Assembly (NCBI GenBank): GCA_036937835.1
Contig: CM072875.1
Coordinates: forward strand, 11,979,001-12,043,000
DNA length: 64,000 bases
Origin: Pampus argenteus
Lineage: Eukaryota; Chordata; Actinopteri; Scombriformes; Stromateidae
Reading direction: 5' to 3'
A model generated the notes under the pieces. That model had not been told where the DNA came from. It did no database searches and saw only the letters and a list, made by a program, of their open reading frames with translations. Of this stretch, positions 53,681 through 64,000 are shown in pieces. Position numbers and translations under genes: made by a program. The stretch's first letter is position 1; each line of letters starts with the position of its first letter.

Positions 53681-54698
53681 CTCTTTCTGACATCAACACA
53701 CACAGAGCCATCGGTAACCAGAGTCAGTGGTTGCTGTGCTCCAGCCTTAATGGAGGGCCTGACCTCCGCTATGCTGAGTTATTTCCACCCTCCCAAATTT
53801 TCAGGGAACCAGAGGAAAAAAGGTATGAGAAAAATGGACTGAAGGAGAGCATGAGATTCTACTTTTTCTCTGCAAACCTTTAATTCATTTCATCTTGCTT
53901 CCCAATTTACTGTGTCCTGGAACCACTTACTTTGTAATGAGAAGGTGGGTTGAAAAGAGGAGTGAAGCCTGTTGAGAGAACCACCTTCAGCATTCACTGT
54001 ACAGCCTTCAGGTGAAACTGTCAAAAGGCAGTCTTTTTGAGTCATTACCATCTCCTTCCTTCATGCGACTTCAGCCTAAATTGCAACTACAGGTGGAAGG
54101 CTGCTTCTTATTTTTGTTGTTTTGTGATATATTAGTATTGGTAGTGTTTTAAACAACATAATTGCACATTTATTCTGGTCAAACAAACACATCTTTACAA
54201 TGATAGTGGTGGCGCGGAACACAAGCCTCGAATATGTTTTGACAACTACAACACAGCCAACAACTTACTTCAAAGTGAAAATGAAAGTATCATTACCATG
54301 AATTGCTGTCATCATTTTTAATTGCATAGACTAGTGAGCTCTGACATTTTGTACTTACCATACTTGAATATAAATATCTGCATATGTGGTTCAGAACTAT
54401 ACATACATTTAATTGATTGGCCTAAACCTGTGTGATGTTCAGTGTTTCCGGAAGTAACTTGTTCTGTTACTTTCCGCTCCCCTACATTTCAGGTAAATAT
54501 AGTTTTGTTTTTTTTATGTACTCCACTATGATTATTTCATCTATTGCTCTAGATGAAACTATAAAGTAATCAAAATAATCCCCACCTCGGTCAGCTACAA
54601 CACTAATGCAACATAATATCCAGTATGTATTATTATAACTTTTTGAAAGGAGTCACTTTGTAGAACTACTTTTCCTTTGACAATTTACACTGTACATT

Positions 54699-54834
54699 TA
54701 GCTGGTGGCCTGGCAGCCAACGTCACATACCATGTAACGATAAGGTCCCTGGTTTGAATCCATTTTTGGAACTTCTGTTGCATTACCCCAAAAAATAAAC
54801 AGATACATGCCAGGAAAATAATCTTAGGAAAAAA
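54699..54834 (+). mobile_element. tRNA-derived SINE remnant
   Basis: The segment starts with a tRNA-like head (TTAGCTGGTGGCC), followed by ACCATGTAAC and AAGGTCCCTGGTTTGAATCC. The latter contains a good RNA polymerase III B box (GGTTTGAATCC). Then come GGAACTTCTGTTGCATTACCCC and an A-rich tail with AATAAAC, ATGCC and AAAATAATCTTA words. From memory this order is that of an abundant percomorph SINE, with the middle pyrimidine-rich body deleted. No clear target-site duplication was found. Confidence 0.7.
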
Positions 54835-56914
54835 CGTAAAACAAAAATTGTTGGTTTAAAATATGTAATATTATCTACAACAGTTATACTTGTGAGTTCA
54901 GAATGGTGACAATGCCATGCTGTGGAGAGGCTGCCTTTGTAAATGGGAATAGAAAGCTTCCTATGAGATGGAGCACTCTGCTGTGCTAAGGACTAGCTGA
55001 CTGTGTCAGGCACGCTGAGACACTCCAGAACCATCACTGTGTGACTATGCTTAGATTAATGCAGGCATCGGTGAGATGCATAAAAAAGAAGGTGAGCATA
55101 GCAAGCCTATTTTTATATAGAGCAAAATAATTTGTGGTTGCGTTATCTAGCTGATAGGTTACCCACGGCATTCGGTAAAGCTGGAAGTCTGTAGGGAGAG
55201 TGTAATAGACCTGGTGAGAAACGTTCCTCCATAATTGCCTTTTATGAGTAAAAGGCCACATCATCACTTCATATTTGCGTAGAACTTCCAGATTCTCTGC
55301 ACCTCTCAAGCAATCAGAGAATCATTAGAGAGCTGGCAGGACTGACCTCGATGGAATGCAATTTAATTCCTTGATACAAAATACTCATGCAAGTAACCCA
55401 AGCCCAAGTGTGACACTGAGAATTTATGTGGACCTATCACCATGCATGTAGGTGCTCAGTAGTAAAATGTTTATTTTGAGGATTGGCGCATTGGTGATCA
55501 CCATCAGGCACATATTGACAGTGACAGTTTGGACAATGGTGGCTGGCTGAAGAGAAAGTATTTAGGGTGTATATAAAGCTTCATCAGATCCAAATACAGA
55601 GTGTTAAAAGAGGACCACCAATGTAGAAATCTCATCTCCACAGCTCAGTGTGTCACAAAGCAATTACTCTGACTCACTTTCTGTGTCTTACTCTCAATCA
55701 CATAGTGGTACATTTTCTAGATAGACAGAAACATGTACGGGGGGATATAACGGTACATTTAGAGAGCAGAGGTAGACAGCATAGAGCACGACCTCTCTGC
55801 CACATGAATCATCCCAGTGCAATTAGTAATCTTGTCCTCGTTAATTCACTAATTTGTGATTACGGTGTGCTCATCTATTTATGTGAGGACACGCTACATA
55901 AACATCAATAGTATTAGGTTTCATTGATATTCATGAGCTAATGGAAGGCTGTATAAGAGTTATTTACACAACACTAAGCTGTCTGGCAGATAAGGTTTCT
56001 CAGGGCCATGGCAATCGGATTCAATTTCATGACCTGTGCAATGCCAGAGGGGAAAACAGCGAGCAACGCAGCTATTATTGGATAACTTAGTTTCCAACTG
56101 CAAACATTATTTAAAAACACTGTTGTTCTCTTTGATAGAAAATGCAAAAGATGACAGACTCTATTCTGTAGTGCAGTTGTGAATATTGATCCACAAACTG
56201 TAGCCAAAATGAGTTTGTTCAAAATAAAAGACTCGACAGAAAAAGAAAAACATTTATTAAACGTGATCGATTTTTATCTATCATTTGAAAGCAGAACATG
56301 GGTGAAGGTGCACCAAGGCTTGCACAAGTCTTAGCTTTAAATAACGAGTGGGGAAAAAAAAAACATGCATGACCAACCTTGCTATACCCATCGATCAGCT
56401 TTAGGAGGACAAACAAGGGCCTAAACAAAAAGCGAGAGTCTCTGATCTCTTGGTATCATTATGTCCAAGGCCTTGGGAAAAGCCTACAGGTCAATACTGA
56501 AGCAGCGAAGGCTCTGTGGGGTAGGACTGGCAACTTAATAAAGCAGACGTATTGTGTGTGAGCAGACGGGTCGATGTGACTCCCCCCAGACACAATGCAT
56601 TTTCACAGCAGGACAGGTTGCTGCACTGTGTAGAGTGGGCCTAGAGCAGAGGTCAACCTTTTTACCTCATCTGCAGCAGAAACCAAAGAACAGTGGGAGA
56701 GATGGAGTGAACACTGTGAAAGAACACGTTATCAACCCAGGGAACTTCACTCACAGATATGCGGGAGATCTTAGATTTCCGGGGGCATTACATGCAATTT
56801 GCTATGCATGTACAGAGTGAGAGACACACCTGCATCTGAAAGAACTGCACTCCTCAAATGTATATAAACGTGCAACCAGATATGAGAATGTGTAAAAACA
56901 TGCACCCCCCTCAC

Positions 56915-56933
56915 CACACACACACACACACAC
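56915..56933. repeat. (CA)n microsatellite
   Basis: A short CA tract just downstream (in gene sense) of the exon 6 donor site. Confidence 0.9.
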
Positions 56934-56942
56934 TTATCTTAC

Positions 56943-57067
56943 CTTCTCGTAGAAGCGCAGCTCATAATCCAGAATTATACCATTGGGCTGCTCCGGCTGT
57001 GGCCATGACAGTGTGAAGCTATTCATGGTAGAGCTGATCTGGTGCATGATGGGAACTATGGAGGGAG
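56943..57067 (-). CDS. ephb1: ephb1 exon 6: start of second fibronectin III repeat
   Basis: This 125-bp exon begins with the last two bases of an Ala codon and ends in phase 0 after a Lys codon. The acceptor is a TTTCTTCAG tract and the donor is GTAAGA. It encodes 41 residues beginning PSIVPIMHQISSTMNS, with the FN3 core words LSWPQPEQPNG and LDYELRFYEK. The conserved Trp and the Tyr residues of the FN3 B and C strands are present. The repeat is extracellular and sits next to the membrane. The wording closely follows vertebrate EPHB1. This is the most 5' ephb1 exon I can find in the window; the first FN3 repeat and ligand-binding exons must lie beyond 64000. Confidence 0.96.
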
Positions 57068-57299
57068 CTGAAGAAACAGACACACAGCATCAGTATATTT
57101 CTAGATTAACTGCTGACTATTACAAATATGTCTCATTCACACCTGTTTGAAGGATGTACAAAGATCTTTATTTCGAGATAAGCGAACACACCAGTCATAC
57201 AGGGGTAATAACAGTTAAGTCTATTTTGCTAATGCTAAGTACATGGTGCAGTGAGCAGAAGCCACTAGCTAGAGAGGCTTCCTTTCAATGTGTTTCCAA

Positions 57300-57534
57300 C
57301 AGGGGTGTTACCGGTTTAAAAGCGAGAACGAAACGCAACACAAATATCCATGGATCTCGAGTCCTAGTCCCCCCTGCCAGTGCAACATGTTGATCTCTCA
57401 TTACGTCACTAATGTAACAAAAGTCACACAACCCTCGCAAAATCATTTGTTACATTATCAGAATTTGATCCATTGGAAGGTTTAGAAGAGCTAAAATTGT
57501 TTAAATTGATTGTTTGGAGGATCGTTACACCCCA
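57300..57534. mobile_element. possible hAT-like non-autonomous element
   Basis: The left end reads CAGGGGTGTTACCGG and the right end, reverse complemented, reads CTGGGGTGTAACGATC. Ends of the form CAGGGGTGTAAC are common in vertebrate hAT elements and their MITEs. The arms agree only over about the first 11 bases, and I could not find a convincing 8-bp target duplication. Confidence 0.4.
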
Positions 57535-58807
57535 GTTAATTTCGTGACCGTGTGGAAGTATGGAAGGTCATGGTTAAGATGTAATTGTGATAGCAAATTA
57601 AGTAGGTAATCAGCACTAATAATGACTTGTGATTTTTTTTAGAATATGTATTGCAATGTTCATCCAACATGGGTATCCAAAGTAAATCATGCATTATCAC
57701 CGCCGTGCTGTTTCAGACACATAAACTAAACTCAACAGTGCACACAATCCAGGTTTGAACAGTACAACTTCCACTTTCATCATCAGTTTCGGGACTATTT
57801 GAGCTGCACTCTGCCATATTTAACAAATATGAGTTGGCGTTGGCAAATATATGCAGATTTGAGGGTGTGGACTTGGGTTGAGTATCATCTGCAGTTAGCA
57901 GGACTCCAACTACCTTTGCGCCAGAATCGTCAGTCACCACGAGTCTGGCATAAGTCCGGCAACCAATCGTGTTGAATTTAGTCCGCTGTTGGACAGAGCT
58001 GTTTTGGCTACATGGGCATAAAACTGGAGCAAGGTGTGTGGAATCCTCCGGATGCACTGGGTGCAATAGTTAACACAGTCCTTTTTGCAGGCTCCAATAC
58101 TGAGATCAGGAGTGCCCATTCACACAGTCCTGCGCCAAGCCTTGCATTTCATCATTAGTTTAAGAATTTAATTTTAAATAAATTAAATAGGAAAATATGA
58201 CATATAGTAGCAAAGGTTTATCGAATGTTGCCTATGTTGCAGTAAGACTGTAAAAGTGAGAGTGTTATAATATGTGAGACACATGCAAAATGTTATGAAA
58301 CCTTGTGTCAAATGATTAATTGTGACAATATCCTGTTGGTACACTCCAATTATGATTTCTGTGCAAATGATGTCATGGTGAGCCATTAAATTACTAAACA
58401 GCGCAGGCAGGAAAAACAATAAAACTGCCATTTTACAGGCTGCACTGGATCTGTAACAGAACAAGGACCCAAAATTTCTATCTATTCTTAAAAAGAGATC
58501 GTTGTCGAGCTATGCAAACACGTTTAAGACCCAGTCACTGAATAAAACACTTTGGAATCTAACCTGATGTAGTACTGTAATCATTTTAGGTCAGCTGCAC
58601 AGTGTATTTCATCCTTCAGCACCAGTACACCTGAATGCACACACATGGGCTGTCAATTAACCCAGGCACTCAGCAATTTCCTGCTCATTCTATCATTTTT
58701 GTCCTCTATACTGTCATCCTTCCATCATCCCCTGCTCTTCTTTGCTCTGCACATGCGGCTCAGAGATTATGTTACTGGACAAAAGGAAAACATATGTAAT
58801 AATATTC

Positions 58808-58831
58808 TGTGTGTGTGTGTGTGTGTGTGTG
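58808..58831. repeat. (TG)n microsatellite
   Basis: A pure 24-bp TG tract in the partial upstream ephb1 intron. Confidence 0.92.
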
Positions 58832-61148
58832 CATTTTTATAGAAGGAGTCCATGTTCAACTGCCTGTCTCCGCTATAGGCAGTATTAAGGCTTAATTAAA
58901 ATAAATGCACTGGTACTGGTACACACATTGTTGAACAGTGCATTTTACTAACCAGACCATAGTCTGAACCGGTCCAGCATTTAATAAGGTGAAAATATTT
59001 TTTATCGTTTAACAATTTACAATTTATTCTTAAATGAAATGCAGGTCTGAAATTAAGTGAACTGAACTGGACTAAAATGTACCCATTTTTTACTGTGAGA
59101 ACAGGTATCATATGCCATTGCAGAGTCCAGCCCACCAATCATGGCAGATTTTCTCAATTTTGACATTTACAAATCCACAGATATCTTGTCACTGCTGACA
59201 GTAGTGGCAAAGTAGTTCAATACTCCAGACTCTGAGAGCAAAAAGTAAATTTCCCTGGTGCTGATACTGATGTTTTCTGCTTCTATTTGTTGTGTTAATA
59301 TGTATAATCTAGGGCAGGCTGACAAGTTCCTAAATGTCACAGACTTGTCCAGTGCATATTTCAACTCAAGCTCAATAGCAGTGAGTGTTTTCTGAACACA
59401 TACACTTCTCAGAGATCACTCACATGCCTGCTAATCAAGTGGTTCTGGAGGTGTTTAGTCTTTTCACCGGTCATGCTAACTGAGGAGCGCAGCAGAGTAG
59501 TTCTTCATGGGAAAACGTGACTATAGATTTCCAGACAAGCAGACATGAACTTTATATGAAGTGGGGATTAAATAGAATAGTTAGTGTTAATATATCAATT
59601 TATGATGGATTCAAGTAAAACAGAAATGTGTTTATCCTAAACACTGAAATAAAATGTGCAAATTGCTTAGCTTCTGAATCAATTCTCTTGAATAGCATAC
59701 TATAAGTGAATATGACATAAATCTACTGCGGAATCACAAACTCCTTCAAGGTGCCGAGATGAACTCAAATTTAAAGTTCAAAGATGAATCAAGCCAAACT
59801 TACTCATCAAACCATTTTGTGAACATACAAGTAAGTTTGATTAAAAACTGATTCTGTGGCTGCTCATATAACGTTCAAAGCCTCAGTGTTTGTATACACG
59901 GCTGGAAAGAAATCTCCACCCCCATGTCTGCAGGCATAAATACAGCCCCACACAAGCCCATGCTCTACATTTTGTGCCTATCAGCCACTTGGCTCTCGGC
60001 CTGCTCGCTGCTGAGACCCAGTCATCGCTCCACCTGGTCTCCACTCGCCATCTTTCTGAATAACTCCTCTATTCAAAAGGCAGCAAATGGCATCCTCTCT
60101 CAGCTAAATGATCCCTTTTATCTGACTCCTTGGTGGTTATTCCATTTCTTTTCCTTCTCTACATACTTCACCTCTATGATCACAGGGGTTCAGTATGGAG
60201 AAAAGCCCCTGACCTTTTCAGTCCTTGGGCTTCCTTGTAATTATGTTTTGTAGGAAAGAAGGCGTATTCTACAGTTTTGATTGGGTTAAGTATTTCTTGA
60301 TTTGAGTATCAGATAATTCCCTAAAATGTAAATAAATAAAAAGGGCTCTGTTTATCCTGTCAGCATGAATGGATTCTGTTCTGTCTGCCTCCCTTGGCTC
60401 TCACCTCCTGCCCTCCCTTCCTCTCTCTCTCCCTGCCTCTCTCATACACTAGACAGAGAGTGTGAGGGCTAAGCTTCACCTCGGCGCACTTCAGCCTCTC
60501 AGGCTGGTTCACGCTTCACTGACCAGGGCTAGGGCTGCCTGGGCCGCATTATCAATTACCGGCCACAGGCACACACTGTTCCTGACAGACCCAAGGGAGG
60601 GGCACTCCTTTGGAAATTCCTGCAGTGGAAAAAGGAGGAGAAGAGGTATTTTACACAGCCCCAAGTCCTGGTCCCACCTTGATACATGCATTCAGGCATA
60701 CAGACAAAAAAACATCAGTTTTTACCATGGAAATTCTTTTTATGCTAAGTGTCTACCATCAGTCTCTGACTCACCAGCGTTTTTTTTAGTTTTTTTTAGC
60801 GATTCTGTTACCGTGCTTATCGATGCCTGTTAACCCCAGTTGTAGAAGCAACCGAGCCAATCAGAGATTTGTAGGTGGGATTAGGGATTGAGACATCATC
60901 TTCCTGCGTCAGAACCACAATCTATTACAAGAAACTTACATCTTACTTACATCTCGGAACTGCTCATGCAACATTCGGCAAAATGGCAATTTATTTTGAT
61001 TATCTGGTTATCACATTCTGAAAAGCTGATTATAAAGCTGTGTGTTACCCTTGCAACACAAATTCTTGCTAAAGGAAAAGCAAAATCTTTCATCACTTGC
61101 GTGTCCCACTGGACAGGCAGTGACCACGTTTTTGAGAGGAAAAACAGA

Positions 61149-61165
61149 AGAGAGAGAGAGAGAGA
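61149..61165. repeat. (GA)n short tract
   Basis: A pure AG/GA run within a purine-rich patch. Confidence 0.8.
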
Positions 61166-61494
61166 TAAGAGTGTGTGCATATGTATGTGTGCCTATGTGT
61201 CCTAGTAGCCTATGTGTGAAGAGCCTGTCAGAGACAATGTGTCGTGCCTGTATGAGGGTGAGGTTCAGCCCAATGAAGCACTGCTGTCCCCTCCAACTGC
61301 GTCCCCCACTGTCACCCTGGGACGATGATGCTGACAGTGATTGGTGACTGTGTCCTGCACTCCTCTCTCCTCCCTACATCCCTCCCATCCCTTGCTCCTG
61401 TGCTCCACTTTTATCTGGCCCCACTTGCTGCCCCTGGCTTTTAATGCAGAGCTTGGCTCACCATTAATCAAAGTCAAAGCCTCCCTGTGTCTGG

Positions 61495-61580
61495 CTGAGA
61501 CAGAGAGAGAGGAAGAAAGAGAAGGAGGGGCAGAGAGGGAGAGATGGACAGGCGAAGGAAAGAAAGAGAGTATGAAATAA
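61495..61580. repeat. purine-rich low-complexity tract
   Basis: Nearly all bases are A or G on the plus strand, with several GAGAGAG and GGAAAGAAAG words. The charged open frame across it (E/R-rich) is a composition artefact. Confidence 0.8.
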
Positions 61581-62754
61581 AGTGATAAACGAATGAAAAG
61601 CCTCTTTATCTTTGTACAATTAATCTACTATAGAATATAAATGATTTTGGAGCATAATTTTACATGTCTGGCACAGACCTGAGCTTCTGTTTTCATCATT
61701 GTTGTTATAGTGAGGTGTCAAATGTGCTCTACATCTTAAACAAGAGCTCCAGAGATTTTTTACTGCACTTAAAAAAAAGTTGGAGGACTCATAAGATTCC
61801 TCAAAATATTTAAAACTAGTGTGTCTTTGTTAGACCCTAAGGCCCTAAATGCCCACCGTTTCCAAACTCCATGCTTGTTTGTAATGTTTGCAGGCTGTCT
61901 GTTAAACTTGTGTAGTCTCCAACTAACCCTGATGATATAGGGATATTTTTTCAGATGTGAGAAAAGCCTACCAGAGCCACAGAAAACATTACACAATTAC
62001 ATTGTTTTCACAGGGTTACCAGCACTTCCAGAAAGAGGAACTGAAGTTCATAAAATTATAAGTAAAATCTTTGTATAGCTATCGCCAAATTAGCTAATAT
62101 CTGTCACTAGTTTTATTAGTTCAAACCTGAACGAGTATAAAAGTTCAGAGTCTCCAACTCTCTCTCCTTCCACTGTGTCCCGTTCCTCGTGTGAGATTTC
62201 TGGAATAGACTGAGTGCAAGCGGTCCTCTGTGTTCCTCATGCAGCACAGATTTCATATACGAATTCTCACTAAAAGTTCCTGCTTTGTCAGTTACTCAGA
62301 GAAATGATTGGACAGAAAGTTGCCCAATGTTGGTTAGTTGATCTCAGAGGCTGATTCAGCCACTTTGTATACAGAAAACACACAGATGTATATAGACACA
62401 TTCACAGCTACATTCAGTATACTAGCCGAGTTGTTATTTCTCTGTAGTGCACTTGTGATTTGTGCTTTAGGATGCTGGCACACCATTGAACCATGCAGCC
62501 TCCTAATAGGGGCTCAGTGTCTCAGATGAGGAGAGTAGCCTATAGTCATGTGCTACGCCTCTGTCAAAGGCATAGGTTTAACTACTACCCCCCTATTAGT
62601 GAGGGCTCAGAGGGCCAAGCGAGCCATGACTACATGGTAATGGGCCTCTCTCAAACATCATAAAAAGGGATCAGTTCAGCACCATGGGTTTCTGTCAAGG
62701 AACCATGGTAGGAATTATTTTCACAATCACATTATATGTGGAGCATTCTGAATA

Positions 62755-62836
62755 TACAGTACCGGCCAAAAGTTTGGACACACTTTCTCATTCAAGGGAG
62801 TGGGAAGGTGTGTCCAAACCTTTGACTGTTACTGTA
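62755..62836. mobile_element. 82-bp palindromic MITE (Tc1/mariner type)
   Basis: The two ends are near-perfect inverted repeats. The left reads TACAGTACCGGCCAAAAG followed by TTTGGACACAC; the right, reverse complemented, reads TACAGTAACAGTCAAAGG followed by TTTGGACACAC. Only a short spacer separates the arms. The TTTGGACACAC(C/T)TTCTCATTCA wording is one I recognise as widespread in fish as short Tc1/mariner-like elements. TA at each edge fits a TA target site. Confidence 0.8.
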
Positions 62837-64000
62837 GCTCTATCTGAAAAAAAAAAAATAAAAGGAACCTGTTCACAGCATACTTTCACACAGATACAAC
62901 CACAGAAACACGTGCATCCTACATCGCTTAGTACACTATAGAAAGATATCTGAATTGACGAGGCTCAGCTGCATCATTCAAGCCCATACTTTTATTTTTG
63001 CCTGAAGGTAATACCTCCGTTTCTGGGCCCAGGGACAGGATCCAACATTTATGAGAACAGACATCAAATGAAATAAAAATGGCACGCGGAAAGAGCCATT
63101 ACTATCTAAGATAATGAAACTCACAGACACTCTGATATGTAGTGGGAAGAAGTCAGGAAAATCGTAACCCCCCAAAAACCAAATGGGAAGACTATGTGAC
63201 TCTGTAGGGTGTAAACTGAAAAGACGAAATGAATACCCTCCATGGACATGTTTGCCTAACATCTCATCAGATTTTTAAACCCCACAGAGCGCAAATATCT
63301 TTAATTCATCAAGTGATTTGGATTTCAGTCTGGTGCATATCATCTATCTATCTTGAATGCAACCCATCCCGGTGGACTTGTCCATAGAAGGCCAAGGATA
63401 GGGATGTTTACATTTCTGTGGGAATAACTCTCCAAACAGAACAGCTAAGTGGAGGAGGATTGTTTGTAGATATACTTGGCATTCTGTGGTCTGAGGGATT
63501 GCTGGCACACAATCTAGGTCAAGAAGACTGTGCCAGTAAGATCACAGAAATATTAAGCATAAGGCATTAGTTGAAAAAGAGCACCAGTCATGAGATTTAT
63601 GGACTTTTTTTCTCATGCATTGTTCACCAAACCACCCCCACCGCCATAAAGCATTCAAAAGCAGAAAGAAGTTGTACAATGTGTAAAGGAAGAAAAATAC
63701 CTCCCTCATTTGAGGTAGCGGCAGATGTAGGTTAAGTGTCCAGGATAGATTGCATAAGAAAACAGTAGTTTTCACCTCAAGTTCTTACTGCCAACACTCA
63801 CGACTACCATATCTATGTGGTCATTAAACATTTTAATAAATTCACTAGAAACAGAGTCTATTACCTCTTAAATTAAACCATACTACTTCACAAAGGCACA
63901 TAAAATGGCCATTTTTCAATAGCATACATTGATAAATATGACTAAATTCAGGCCAGACGTGAGTGATAGCCTAAGAGAGGGCAGTATATAATCTCTGTGT

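Larger units (their letters stand above)
57068..64000 (-). other. ephb1: ephb1 intron 5, partial
   Basis: This sequence lies upstream of exon 6 in gene sense and ends with a TTTCTTCAG acceptor. The preceding exon (first FN3 repeat, usually about 336 bp) is not in the window, so this intron is longer than 6.9 kb. It holds a possible hAT-like element, a TG tract, two purine-rich patches and an 82-bp palindromic MITE. Several open frames of 60-120 codons show no recognisable domain. Confidence 0.85.

Noticed and set aside
57713..58119. 117- and 61-codon overlapping minus-strand frames as a possible extra ephb1 exon
   Set aside because: Neither resembles an Eph ligand-binding, Cys-rich or FN3 segment, and exon 6 phase requires an FN3-1 exon directly before it. 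Kept only as possible mobile-element debris.
59924..60253. 109-codon plus-strand frame with hydrophobic stretches
   Set aside because: It has no recognisable domain, no supporting splice context, and lies antisense in an ephb1 intron.

Overview
The window is vertebrate nuclear DNA, most likely from a teleost (percomorph-type) fish. It is AT-rich and intron-rich, with long CA and CAGA microsatellites. It also carries fossils of repeats I recognise as fish-typical: a decayed Tc1-like transposase end, a tRNA-derived SINE, and two short interspersed repeats common in percomorph genomes. Nothing prokaryotic is present: no operons, ribosome binding sites or CRISPR arrays. Species cannot be fixed from the sequence alone.

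One protein-coding gene is visible, on the minus strand: the 3' two thirds of an Eph receptor tyrosine kinase. I identify it as ephb1. The transmembrane exon, juxtamembrane exon, kinase exons and SAM/C-terminal exons match my knowledge of vertebrate EPHB1 much better than EPHB2, EPHB3 or EPHB4. Eleven coding exons run from 57067 down to the stop codon at 23593, and every intron has GT-AG ends. Exon lengths are 125, 163, 109, 65, 123, 248, 216, 150, 194, 156 and 109 (coding) bp, the typical Eph pattern for exons 6 to 16. Joined, they give 551 codons after a split first codon and then TGA, with no frameshift or internal stop. Upstream exons (signal peptide, ephrin-binding domain, Cys-rich region, first FN3 repeat) lie beyond 64000.

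Layout: 1-22689 is the 3' flank, with no credible gene. It holds an inverted-repeat element (2984-3676), two fish interspersed repeats (17733-17830 and 20677-20880), many microsatellites and a few AT-rich stretches that look like conserved non-coding DNA. 22690-23592 is the probable 3' UTR. 23593-57067 is the exon/intron body, with a 10.8-kb intron inside the kinase domain and a 7.0-kb intron inside the second FN3 repeat. 57068-64000 is part of a further upstream intron, with a possible hAT-like element and an 82-bp palindromic MITE.

No undescribed gene system is evident. The least explained signals are the 2984-3676 inverted-repeat element, the hAT-like ends at 57300-57534, several perfect short hairpins, and the candidate non-coding conserved blocks.
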